A program made the translations under genes and the position numbers. Of a stretch of 64,000 nt of DNA, positions 48,801 to 61,000 are shown in pieces (within the stretch, counting starts at the first letter, position 1; every line of letters begins with the position of its first letter). The notes beneath the pieces are model-generated. The model was not told where the DNA came from. It did no database searches and was given only the letters and a program-made list of their open reading frames with translations. The DNA lies in the NCBI GenBank assembly GCA_034509925.1, contig CM067527.1, forward strand, positions 7,312,501-7,376,500, written 5' to 3'. Origin of the DNA: Hirudinaria manillensis (lineage: Eukaryota; Annelida; Clitellata; Hirudinida; Hirudinidae).

Positions 48801-51800
48801 TGAAGAAAATTGGATGGAGCACTCTTCTGTTATTGTTCTTGTTGTTGTTGATGTTTTTAATCAAGTTATTTCTTGATATTGTAATATTCCTTCATTAGAT
48901 TGACCTGGAATATTTTCCTTTTTGTTCCACTTGGATATTCTAATTCAATGTAATTTGTAATTATTTAGTAAATATTTTATAACATTATCATCATTGTTAC
49001 TTCAGTGATTCAAAATTATATTTCTTTATTAGACTTATTAGTTATCTTTTTAACTTTTGGACACTTTAACCTGTTAACAGATTAATAATAACTTGTAACC
49101 TGTAAATTATGGTGTTACTGCTTATAAATGTTATTCACAAAATTAACTTTATCCTCTTTGAAAGGTAATGATAGCAATGATAGTGGTCATGGTTTTTTAA
49201 TTGTATTTTTAATTGGATATTTATGTATGGCCCATTGTTTGCATGTTGTGTAAATATTCATGAATCATTTTGTTATCCAAGTTTACTTTTAACCAAGCAG
49301 ATGCAATTTGTTAATGAGTTAACTCTTGAAATTTTTAACATTTGTTTTGTTTTAACCATTTATGTTATTATTTAATTGATTTTATAAATTAATTAACAAT
49401 CTCGTGCATAATTCTTAACTAGGTCGGGTTGTTTGAATAGTTTATGCTAATGTGAGTCTCACCATGACCTACATTAATTTTGAATGTTGAATTGTTTGCA
49501 GAGAAGAATTAGTAAGGTAACAACCTACCATTGGATGCACAACATTTCAATTAGAAAACCAATAACAGACCTTTGTTTACTTTGACTCTGCTAGCCAGCC
49601 AGCTTATTCGAATATACTTTGACTAGCTGAGATTTGTTTCAGGAGGCTATTATAGAAAATTATGAGTCGTTAATTGATTATTTAGTATTACAATAGAAGA
49701 TCATCCACTTAGTTGACTAAGTCTATCTGCTTATCCTTTGCTTAAATTTCTGTTCTTCATTTTATCAAGCTTTAACATTTAATATATTTAGCAGTAATTT
49801 GTGATGCCTGTAATTAGAATTAACAATGCTAGAATTGATATTCATAATTATGTGTAATTATATATAATTAATTTATTTTTGTAACAACTAAAAGAGCTTA
49901 TTAGAGGCCATTTTATGCTTTAACTCGATCCTTCCAATAAATTTTATGCATCCTCGTATTTCTTCAGATTCACTTCCTTAGATTTTTAACTAGTTTTATT
50001 GACATCAAATAACTATTTAGTCAAACATTTATTGCACGATGATTTTTGGCTTGTTGATGTCCTAATCTAGAGTGGTTCTTTTGAAATATATCTTTCTTTC
50101 AGTGCTTCTGCAGATGTTCCTGACAGCTTGCTTGACTTTACATTTCTTGCGTTCAAAATCGATTCTTTTGATCACATTTTTATTCTGTTTAATTTCATTC
50201 TGAAGGATGACTAACTGCTTTGAAACTTTTAAATTGCTTTAATCATTCACTTGTTGCATTCTTATGGATCACTCGATCTGTCCTGTCGGTACGATATGGT
50301 CCAAATTTCTTCAAAGCTTCCTTCATAATTTTCATCACCATCTTGATCACCTTCCATCTCATAATGATACATTCCAAATACTTTCCTAGTCCCACACCAA
50401 GGGATTGGTGGAACCGAGCCCCTTCGTCACTCTACAACTGGGGCATACCAGTCTTAAGACCTCCTCCAAACCCAAGACAACCAATCCTAGATGGGAAGAG
50501 TCCTTTCATCTCATGGTTGCTCAGCCAGAAAATGAGGCATTGAATGTGCAGGCAAGTAGTGATGATGAGCTAAAGATAGTTCTTTGTTAAAAACACAATA
50601 TTATTAAAATTATTAAAGGATCGGTAATTATATATAAATATTTAGTTAATTCATCCACCCTTTTGCTTATCTCATCATTAATTGCTCCTTCAATCCATCC
50701 TCGATTCTAGGTCCAGGATTCCAGCAAGAATGACGATCTCCTCGGAAATGTCTTCTTCAGGTTGGTCAAGATCTTGGAAGATGAGGACATGACCCTGAAT
50801 CGACCCTTTGCCCTCGAGGGCACGACCTCCAATGCAACCATTACCATGAGGCTTTGTCTTAGGGTGCCAATTTTATTATTCTTGTGGTTTTATTAGGATG
50901 GAAGCAATGAAATATTCAACTGACACAATGTAGTGGTTTAGCTGAGGAAAGTCAGTTTGATTTCTAGCCTTTAGGTTCAGAAAGTTCTATTCCTCTATGC
51001 TATAGTGAAAGTAACAATCCTTCATGTTGTGTCAAAATCTTTAGAATTCGGACCATATAAATGGTTGAATGATTTTTATTTCTTGTGCTTTAACTAAATA
51101 CAAAAGTTTATTTCAATCATTATGTACCAATGTGTTATTTTAAAGCACTAATTTTTAACTTAAACATTGAGAATTACCTTAAAAAATAAGTGCCATTAAT
51201 AGGTGCAGAAAGTTAGAGATGTTGTTAATTACTGATTCATCGACCAATATTTTTCTTGTTACAGTTCCTGACCACATCCAAGCCTGCAGTCAAAGAACCG
51301 GAGGTGGCAGAGCAGACGGGTCTGCAGGCGTCTGCTCCGAACGACGTCGGGGAAGGAGGCGTCGTGTCCGATATTCCGTCGGCGACAAAAAATGAAACCG
51401 GAACCAAACCTCGCTACAGGGGAAGACAAGCCTCTGCGTTTGTTGTTGTTGTTGTCATTGATGATGATAATGATGATGGTGGTGGTGATGATGATGATGA
51501 TGAATCCTAACTATTCATTGCATTAGTTCTATGATTGACCGATTAAATTGATAAATGGGCAACTGGTCTTTTCAGAGATAGCAAGAATGGTAGGATCCAA
51601 CTGACACTGAGATATAACCAGGAGAAGGAAAAACTGATTGTTACTGTACACAAATGTATGTAAGTATCACTGCCATCATCACCATCATTTGCCATCAAGA
51701 ACATCAATACTGCCATCACTATCATCACCATCTTCATTCTCTTACAAAGAAGTAGAACAACTGAAGTTTTGAAAATATTATGAAGTATTTGCATCTTGCA

Positions 51801-52706
51801 ACACCTTGCTGCAGAGTCACTTTTGTAATTGAGTAATAATAATTCTAATTATAATAATAATTATAATAATTCTAAGTATAATAATAATTATAATAATAAT
51901 TTCAGGAATTTGTTGGCCTACGACAAGGACCAATTCTCGGATCCTTACGTGCGGATGTACTTGCTTCCCGATCGCAGCGAGAAGTCGAAGAAGAAGACGG
52001 AAGTCATGAAGAACAATCTCAACCCTGTGTGGGAGGAGTCGTAAGTAGTGGGGGGAGGAGTTATCAGCAACAGAGGGAGGGATTAGGAATCTGAACTTGG
52101 ATTGATGGTGGTGGTGTTGGCTGGTGTTGGCAGGGATGATGATGCTGACGGTGGTGCTGGTGTTGGCAGTGACGATGATGATGATGGTGGTATTTCGAAA
52201 TTGGCAAGGTGAAATAACAGTAATAATAATAATTAACTAGATATGAATGGCCAGTGAGGAAGGAGGACATACCTCTGAAGACCCTGGAGGTGATGGTCAA
52301 GAACTACATCGGGGTTTTCGAAAAGCGCACTACGACCGAAATGGGCGTGGTCAACCTGAGACTCGTGGACTTTGACAACTTGTCCCAGCCCGTGTCGGGA
52401 TGGTGAGTCATTGCTCGGTGGATTCTATTTTTAGATGGATTTGTGATTTTGAATTTCTATTTGATTTGGAACTTTTAGTTCACAAGCTGATATTTTAGTT
52501 GCTTATGTCATACACAGGACTTCATATATGTTCAAATTTTAATTCTAAGATATGGCTGCATATTGTGCTATTAAAAATGAATTCATAACAATTATTAATA
52601 ATAATAATAATAATATATCAAATACTAAGTTTTTTCTGAATTCAGGTTTGATCTCTTGGATCCACAGTCCCTCCTCTCTGAGACGACATCGTTCTTCTCG
52701 GAATGA
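42870..52706 (+). CDS. ESYT2: Extended synaptotagmin (E-Syt)
   Basis: ER-anchored tether and lipid-transfer protein of ER-plasma membrane contact sites. 21 exons giving about 759 aa: 42870-43160, 43608-43649, 43833-43967, 44222-44298, 44954-45020, 45129-45218, 45446-45501, 45671-45797, 46021-46123, 46380-46450, 46894-46979, 47246-47294, 47799-47888, 48113-48178, 50390-50551, 50711-50863, 51265-51437, 51576-51659, 51906-52040, 52241-52402, 52646-52706. A hydrophobic hairpin lies near residues 33-75 (LLFAVWGVGWMKF). The SMP lipid-binding domain covers about 105-295 (ERAEWLNKVVQQMWPYVG, GVKAGIKDI, LPNFIRV). C2A starts near 296 with Asp ligands in KSDPYC and FDHDDHANDD. C2B starts near 433; its first Ca-loop has PSPFV instead of SDPY, so it is probably Ca-independent. 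C2C starts near 613 (HKCMNLLAYDKDQFSDPYV, NPVWEES). The start ATG is at 42870; the frame upstream is open but has no ATG. Exon 8 may end at 45800 instead. Exon 15 has a GC donor. The protein is closest to ESYT2/3 by its three C2 domains. Confidence 0.95.
47338..47676 (-). mobile_element. Non-autonomous Helitron in ESYT intron 12
   Basis: 339 bp on the minus strand. It begins TCTATATAAATAAAAATGC after a host A and ends in CACCACTAG before a host T, the A/T insertion hallmark of Helitrons. A 6 bp stem (AGCCAC with GTGGCT, 8 nt loop) lies just upstream of the CTAG end. No coding capacity. It shares about 185 bp with the relic at 18557. Confidence 0.87.
51836..51903. repeat. AAT/TAA array before ESYT exon 19
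   Basis: Imperfect tandem AATAATT units that reach to within 3 bp of the exon. The usual polypyrimidine tract is therefore almost absent (only TTTCAG). Confidence 0.75.
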
Positions 52707-54365
52707 ACCCGAACGACCCCGAGGCAACCCCGTGGTTACCATTGCAATGATCAGCCAATGATGGATGTTCCTTCATAATTTTATTGATTTTCAAGCCTTT
52801 GCTTGTCGGTCGCTGATTTTATCTTCCGCTTTTTGAGGTGGTTGCTCGTGTTGAAAGGCTTAGTTTTATCTTGTTTCGTTTATTTGTACTCAATTTGTTA
52901 TTTATTTCATTTTTATATAAATAAATATTTCGAAAGAACTTTGATAACTTGAAGATTATTATATTGTTTTTTTATGATGGAATTTAACCTTCTTGCATGT
53001 TAGAATCACATTTTAAACATAGATTCGGATGCAATCTTTCGATAAAAGAATAATGCTTTCATGATAAAACGATCTTGTGCATGGTTTGCAGATGCTTTTA
53101 GAAGTTGATTAGAAACTCTTCTCTCATTTTGAATTTTGGAGAGCTGCTGTCTAGAATTTGATTCTATCATACTTAATTAATTTATTTATTATTATTATTA
53201 TTATTATTGTTGTTGTTATTGTTATTATTATTATTAGCTAACATCTACTTAACATAATTGTTTTGTTGCAAAGTTCAACCTGATCACCTGCTTCTTATTG
53301 ACAAGAAATTGCTCGTTTTTTTAAAATATTGTTTTATTTGTGCATTTATCATGTTTGTTGCTTCGCAGCTTCATTTGTTGTTGTGTGACTACATTTGGAG
53401 ATTTCAGTGAGAAAATGTTTCACATAAGTCAGACTGCTAAGTCAGGTACTGGGTTGGCATTTCATGCGTCTGCCCAGCTGATGTAGAAATCTTTGGCATA
53501 ATTTGTTACTAATATTTTGATTTATTTAAGGTTTAATCTAGAGGTTACTAATTGAGAGTTAGATTTTCAAACTAAATTTTAAATTATATTTAATAGTCCC
53601 TGGTATGCAACGGTTTATATACCAAATAATTATTCACACTAATGTAATTTGATGTTCTCATTAGGTGTGGAGTAGTAACTCCAGTAGTTCGGTGATGATA
53701 GTGATGACAGGAAAATTAGATATTTTGAAGCGTTTGTGGCTTGGTGGTGGATGTGTTGGTTATGGGGGTGATATTTAAGTTTGTGAATTGGCACTAGTAA
53801 CCTAGTACTTAGTACCAGATGTTTCATCTGGACCCCTCGTACTTCCAAAATTTTTGTGGAAGTCGACATATAATCCTCATGATTCCTTCAGAATTCCTCG
53901 TGAAGCAACGTTTTGCGGCTAAATCTGCTTAGACGCTTGCTTAAGTCTTATTTCTGGCGAGTCTGTAACTGCCTTTACACAAATACTTGCAAGGAAATCC
54001 AAAAAACTCAGGACTCGGTGGTAAGTGCTATTGCCTGTCATCAAGGTGTGATTTAAAATTGATGAAATTTCTTCCTACTTTTCAGAACCTTGCAGTTATT
54101 GGTTAAGTAAAGTTTTACAAATAATAACTTTTAGGACTATTTTGAACATTGATTAATTTAATTCCTTGGGAAAATTTAGTTGAAATTTATTTTGGTTATC
54201 ACTTTTCTATATTCGATTTCCATGGAAACATGATGTGCCGGGATATGTGGTGTTAAAAGTTTATTGGTATAAAACTTTTCACGGCCTTAGGAAATTAATT
54301 ATTAGTACAGATTACCTAGATTAAAGTGAATTTTTGGAGTAAAAACCGATAGTATAACTGAAAAG
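52707..54365. other. Spacer between ESYT and CFAP65
   Basis: Holds the ESYT 3' UTR, a TTA/TTG repeat stretch near 53190-53235 and the CFAP65 promoter region. No exon recognised. Confidence 0.5.
52920..52925 (+). promoter_or_regulatory. Candidate polyadenylation signal of ESYT
   Basis: AATAAA about 214 nt past the stop codon. Confidence 0.5.
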
Positions 54366-57300
54366 ATGCTTGGCATATCAAGTGATAAAGTCAGTTCGGC
54401 CAAAGCAAATGTTTGTGGTCTCGAAGTTCCTTATGAAATTACTTGGACCAATTGGAAGGTTGGAAAGGAATACCAGAAAAATATATCAATAAAAAATCCC
54501 TCTTATGAACCGCGAAAAGTCAAACTGAGGTTAGTGGTTTGAGATCAAAACTGCAAAAATTGTTAAGCATTTCACATATGAAATAATAATTGACATATCA
54601 TAATACGTTATAATGAGTTGTTAGCAGATGCATACATGTATCAATTATTTCTTAAAACAGGACATGAAATTGAGATTCACTGATAAAAATTGTTTGTTAT
54701 GGTTATAATATATTACATATAAATATATCACATATATTTATGATCACATTATTTTATTTAAATTTTGGGGGCCTTTGCTATGACATCAACATTTAATAAT
54801 AACTTTTAATAATAACCATAATCATAATCACCACAGGATGCCCCCTTCAAACATCTTTAAGGTGATCTATGACAAGAAGATTTTCATTGCTCCAGGCAAC
54901 GTCTTCAAAGTGCCAGTTTACTTCCTTCCCAAAGAAGATGTGGAATATTCAGAATGTCTTGAAATTCGAAACAAGGTCTTGCTATCAGTTTGAATTGTTT
55001 TGAGTTTGAGTGGCAATACATGATCTCTAATTATTATATGAATTAATATTTAACAACTAAATCAGTTAATTAAGAACAATTCAATGCATGTAACATTTTC
55101 ACCTTACTATAGATTTTACTAGGGACTACTTACAATTATTTCAAACCAACCACTTCCTACCAACAGTTGGGCTGTTTCTGCATAACCCTCCATGCCATTA
55201 TTCCCCAAAAGGCTCAAGTCGAGCTGAAGATGCCCTCAAATGTAGACATGGGGATATGTGCTGTGGGTCACAAGACCAACGCCACCTTTCAGATTTGCAA
55301 CGTCAGGTAGAATCAAAGCTTTATTTTGAGACTTTAATGTTTTCAAGTGTATGTGTTTCATAATTTCTGGTAATGAATCTTGCACTCTTCATAATTCTTT
55401 ATGTTGAATTATTTCAGCTGATAAATTAATAGTTAATTATTCTTAGTTATAATAAATAACTCAATGAGTATAGGACATTTTTGATGAAACTTCAATGTCT
55501 TTCGTATCATTTTACAGCTCAGTCGACACAAATATTTCTGTCGAATCCTTGCATCCGATTTGTGTTCAACCACAACGGTTTCAACTGAGGGGAGGTGAAC
55601 ACGTGTCCTTAGGGGCTGTTTTTGTACCACACGTTGGTACAAAACTTTCACATTTTTAATTAAAATTCAGTTTCTGTTTGCCTGATATTTGTATTTAAAT
55701 GTTTTTAACGTGTTGTTTGCGTCTAAGTTTGAAACCTTTGCAAGCAATGGAATCTGTTAAAGTATAATTCAAAAAGGAAAGCTTTGCATAGGCTTAAATT
55801 GGTTTGGAGGAAAAGAAGATGTTGATTAATTATTATTATTATTATTATTACTATTATCATTATTATTTTTATTATTACTATTATTATTTGATGATTGTGT
55901 TAAGCAAAAATATTTGTTCTGGAACATAGTTGCATGTTTTTTTTTTAGCTTGCCAAGACCTTCTGCGTGAATGCTGTGGTGCGATACGGAGACAACTTTG
56001 AGATGTCTTCTTGTATTCTCTTCACTGGCAGAGGTTCATTAATCAATGATGATGATGATGATGATGATTGCCAACAATTAGTTATATTTTATTTAATTTT
56101 TAAATCATGAAATTTATGATAATCTGGCCATATCTTTTAGGCAAATATGTCCTGTTGCAAGCCTTCATCTGCCCAAAGAAGTGTTGTCACCAGAAGTTCA
56201 AGTGCCCCTACCCCATCACCAACTGCAACTGCAACAATGTTGATGATGTCATCAACAACAACAACAACAACAATGACAATATTGGTTTCGAGGGTGTGGA
56301 TGATGATGTTGCCAGGACTCAATCACAGCTGAAACAAACTTTAACAAACCAACCTGTGCCTGTTGAGAATGCAAAGCAAAGTTCAAAGTTCAAGAATAAA
56401 GCATGGAATGAGAAAAAGCTTGCTTTGTCATCCAACAGGAATGAAAACAACAACAGCAACGACAACAACGATGACAACAGAAATTGTGAAACGCGTCACA
56501 AGAACTTCAACAACAATGCATTTTGTGAAAACAGTTCCGAAGAAGTTGCCGGTGGCAACGGAGATGCAAACAATTTAGACCATCGAGTGCACAGAGAAGC
56601 CAAAGTGTTGCTGAACTTTGGGGAAGTGGCCCCTGGTGGGAAGTCCAAGAAACACGTCATCATCAAGAACATGTCCGAGGTGAGAGTCAAACAAAAAGAA
56701 ATGTTAATGATTTGTCTTTCATTCACAGTTAATCTTTTCTGTCCATCCTTTCCACTCCACAAACATCTGCATGCATTCATAATGCAACTTGTTCATCCAT
56801 TAATGCCCTAGATTTATCATTACATTCATCATCCAATCATTAAACAACATCCATCCATCTGTCTTCCCATCTTATGCATCCACCCATCCATCCATCCTGC
56901 AAACTTCCACCGACTCAATCCATCCATCTGTCCATCGCGCAGGTCGACTCGTACTACAGCATCGTCGTTCCTCAAAGCACGGGAGGTTGTCGTTGCTGTG
57001 GTGATGACGACGAATGTTCTGCTCAGAAAGTCTTCCGAATCGAAAAAGGAGAAGGATTCTTGAAGGCAGGATGCTGTCAAGAAGTTACTGTGAGTTCTTA
57101 TGAATAATTAATTAATTAATTAATTAATGCAAATATAATCTCAGGAATGTTAGTTTAAACATCATTGTTGTTACTAATATTACTATTCTTTATCATAACT
57201 TTTACCTATTAGAGCTTTCCATTAGTTAATTATTAAACGAATATGTTGAGTCCATCGTCATAACAAGATAACTGCTAATTTATGAATAACCATGAGTCTC

Positions 57301-57997
57301 CATGAATATTAAGGAAGTTTCTTACTTAGTCCGTTTCCATCTTAGATCTCATTCCGACCCAAAGAAACAGGTCTGAGTTACAAAGTGGAATTGCTGCTCC
57401 AAAGTTCTTCTGGACTCAAATCCGTCCACGACAGCATCACAACCAATCAGATCTTCCCCAGGACTGCAGTCACCTGCATCGGGAGGTGCTCAGGTCGGTG
57501 ATGGTCTTGATTTGTTGTCATCCATTTTTGCCATAATTTTCATTTCTTAATTAATGGAATTAATTATGAATGCTGTTAATAATTATGCCAACCATTATTG
57601 CTTCTTAACCTTATCTATGTAATTTGAAATTATTGGTTGAGCAATTATAATAATAATTTATTCATCACCACCAACAGCTCCAAAGGTTTTCTTTTGCAAG
57701 GAATTACTTTGCTTCCCAGTCGTTGAACTGCCAGGATTCATCACCAAGAACCTCGAAATTATCAACCAATCCCAGTGCTCTGCCTACTTTCAAGTTAATA
57801 ACAAACTAATTTATTCAAAAGTATTTAAATCGCATTTGATACATAAACAGCCAACAAGTTGTCAAATGAAATCGGATGAACGGAGCTGATCGGTTGAAAT
57901 TTATTGAATGCAAATAATGAATATTAAAAACTTCCACAACAATCATTTAATCACCTAATCAGTTAATAATTTGTCCAATCAATCAATCAATCAATCG

Positions 57998-58049
<52 letters not shown>

Positions 58050-61000
58050 ATCAATCAATCAATCAATCATTAACATAACAGTTCCAGGTTGATAACAATC
58101 ACAGCACGTTCCAAATTGAGCCCCAGAACGGTGAACTTCCTGCCATGAGTCGAACCACGGTCAAGGTCACCTTCGCTCCGAGGGTGCCGATGGGTTACTA
58201 CAGGAAGGTCGCGTGCCTCGTCCATCGCAAGGTTTTTGACCCACCTCTCGTGATTTTAATTAATTAGGCAACCAATTGATTGGTGGATTAACTAATTTAA
58301 TTAAGCCATTAATTTGGGCGCAGTTGGTAATTGAAGGTTAATGTTTCATCTCATTTCATTGATTATTTGATTGACACTAAATGTTAATGCAAAGAATTGT
58401 GAATTCGCGGCTTTATAAATCTAATAAACACTGAAGTTTGGCTATCAAATATTGCTGGTTTAAAATGGTTGAACAAGTATTAATAACTGTATTAATGTAT
58501 TAATAACCGTGTAATTATTGGCTTAATTAATATTTCATAATATCACTGCTACATGATTAATGTGGCATCAAAAATCTTTGACGACATCACCCGACGACAG
58601 GGCGTCACGTACCTGCAACTGCTGGGAACCTGCAGGAGCGGCGACGTCATCCCCGTGGCACTCGACGGATGTCATCTGATGAGATACGACTGCTTCTGTC
58701 GAGAGGGTCTGTCCTTCTTGCCTCCGCAGGTCGGTTGCCATTCTGGAGAGATGTTCCTGCATAATTAGGATATAATTAATTAAATAATTAAATAAACATT
58801 AGTTAACTGTGGATATCAATTATTTGTGTACATAAATTTTAACCAATTATATTGCTAATTATATGCACATTAATTATACATCTAATTTCATATTCGTGGG
58901 ATTGCTCCTCCTAGCAAATAACTGGAATGATGGAAAAAGGTTATCATGGCAAGGATTCTGATGATGTGGTGAGTGGTGTTGATTGTAGTTGTATTTCATT
59001 AATTATGTTGGTGGAAGTGACCTCTGACACCACTCGATGATGTTAACAATGATAATTATTAATGATTTTAATGGTTATTATTAGAAGATAATTAATTGTT
59101 TACAACAGTGAATTAATAGCAATATTATTAGTAATATTATTATTAATAATAATAAAAATATTCATCACCAAAAAATGATTAGAAACAGAAAAGAACTTTG
59201 TTAATCAATGAGGACTACTTGGACGATGGTTGCACTTCCAATGTGGCTGTGAGTTGGAAAAACCTTGCTGGATTGACTGAGGATTGATCAACTTATTGAT
59301 TGACTGAGGATTGATTGAAGATTGATTGAAGATTGATCAACCTATCGATTGACTGAGGATCGATTGAGGATTGATCAACCTATTGATTGATTGAAGTCGT
59401 GAAGCCAATCACTTTTTTTCATGGAGCAGCTTGTTAATTAATTAGTAATTCATTAAAATTTGTTGGTAGCCATTGCCTTGTAAACACTACAAAATGATTT
59501 CACACATCGATTTCAATAACCGAGCGATGCAATAATCAATCATTGCAATTCTTGACCTTTGAACTGACCCTTTTTTGTAGAAGTGCATGCCTCACATCAG
59601 CACTGATGTCAACCTCATTGACTTTGGCAACTTGGAGTTTGGGTGTCCTCCTATGAAGAAGGTTAGTAACTACGATGACGACGACGACGATGACGACGAC
59701 GATGACGATGACGATGATGATGATGATAAAGATGATGACAACAATTACATTTCAAAGGATCTCTGCTTCACCAACCACACCAGGGGACCAATCATCGTTC
59801 AATGGATTTATTGTTAGCATAATTACTGTGGTCTTTTGTGGTCTTTAATTAAATATAATTTAATTAAATATAATTTATTTAAATATAATTTAATTAAATA
59901 TAATTTAATTAAGTATCATTTTAAAAATAATTGCTGTTATTATTATAATTATTGTGGTTGGTGATTGCAACTTATTTCTCGTTGTTACAATAACTTGCCA
60001 TGAGGGGACGTCGTGAATGCCGTGTTCCATTTCGTATTTCATAAGAATGCAGTTGTCATGGCAGAGTTTAATATGTCATTAAATTGTAATTATTCTGCTT
60101 AAATTATGATCATTATTGTTATTAAATAATCATGCCATTATTGTTATTATTATTATTAATTATTATTATCAAAGGTCAGGAGTTCAAGCACTTCTCGGTG
60201 GTGCCCACCAGGAAGGTCATTCATGGGGAACAATCGGCCATGTTTACATTCACCTTTAAACCCGTGAGTTCATGGTGATGATGACGACGACGACGACGAT
60301 GATGACGATGACGACGACGGTGATGGTGATGGTGATGAAATTTAATCCTTAGACTGGAATAAAGGAAAATGTGTCAATGTTTGTTGATTTGAAGCATGGA
60401 TGAGTCTTCAGTCATTCATGAAATTTAATTAATCAATTTAATGACACATTATTATAAGGTAAATGTTGTTATTAGGAAATTATTGTTGTTATTATTATTA
60501 TTATTATTATTGTTGTTATTATTATTATTATTATTATTAATATTAAATGTTAGAGCAGTTTTCTATTCTTTATGAAATTAAAAAGTTATTACATTCAATC
60601 TGATGTGTAGTACCTTTCACCATATTGTATTGTATTATATCACCATATTGTATTGTATTATATCACCATATTGTCATCACCATCATCATCGTCGTCGTCA
60701 TCATCAATCTCCTTCCACTTCAAGACACAGCAGAACCAGTTCTACACGAGCGAATTCGAGTGCTTTGCCACCCCGGAGTTGTTTTCCAGCTACAAAACCA
60801 CGGACGACAGGATCCTGTTTCCACCGTGGTTTACCACGGTAACCGTGTCGGGTGGGTGATGATTGCCATGGCAATGCTAGGGGGGTTGGATAGCAGGATA
60901 GCATGATGGCTTTGAGAAGGATAATGATGATGACGATGATGATGATGATGATGATGGATGAAATTGGTGAAATCTCAGACATCATCACTGATATAATATA

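Noticed and set aside
56147..56332. Alternative frame in CFAP65 exon 6 starting with MSCCKPSS
   Set aside because: The frame that continues from exon 5 and leads into LLNFGEVAPGG is different; this one ends early.
57976..58070. CRISPR-like regular repeat
   Set aside because: It is a plain ATCA microsatellite without spacers, inside a eukaryotic intron.
59587..59817. Continuous frame through the GAC repeat joining CFAP65 exons 14 and 15
   Set aside because: Although open, the poly-Asp run is absent from the family, and good donor and acceptor sites (59661, 59758) remove it with phase kept.
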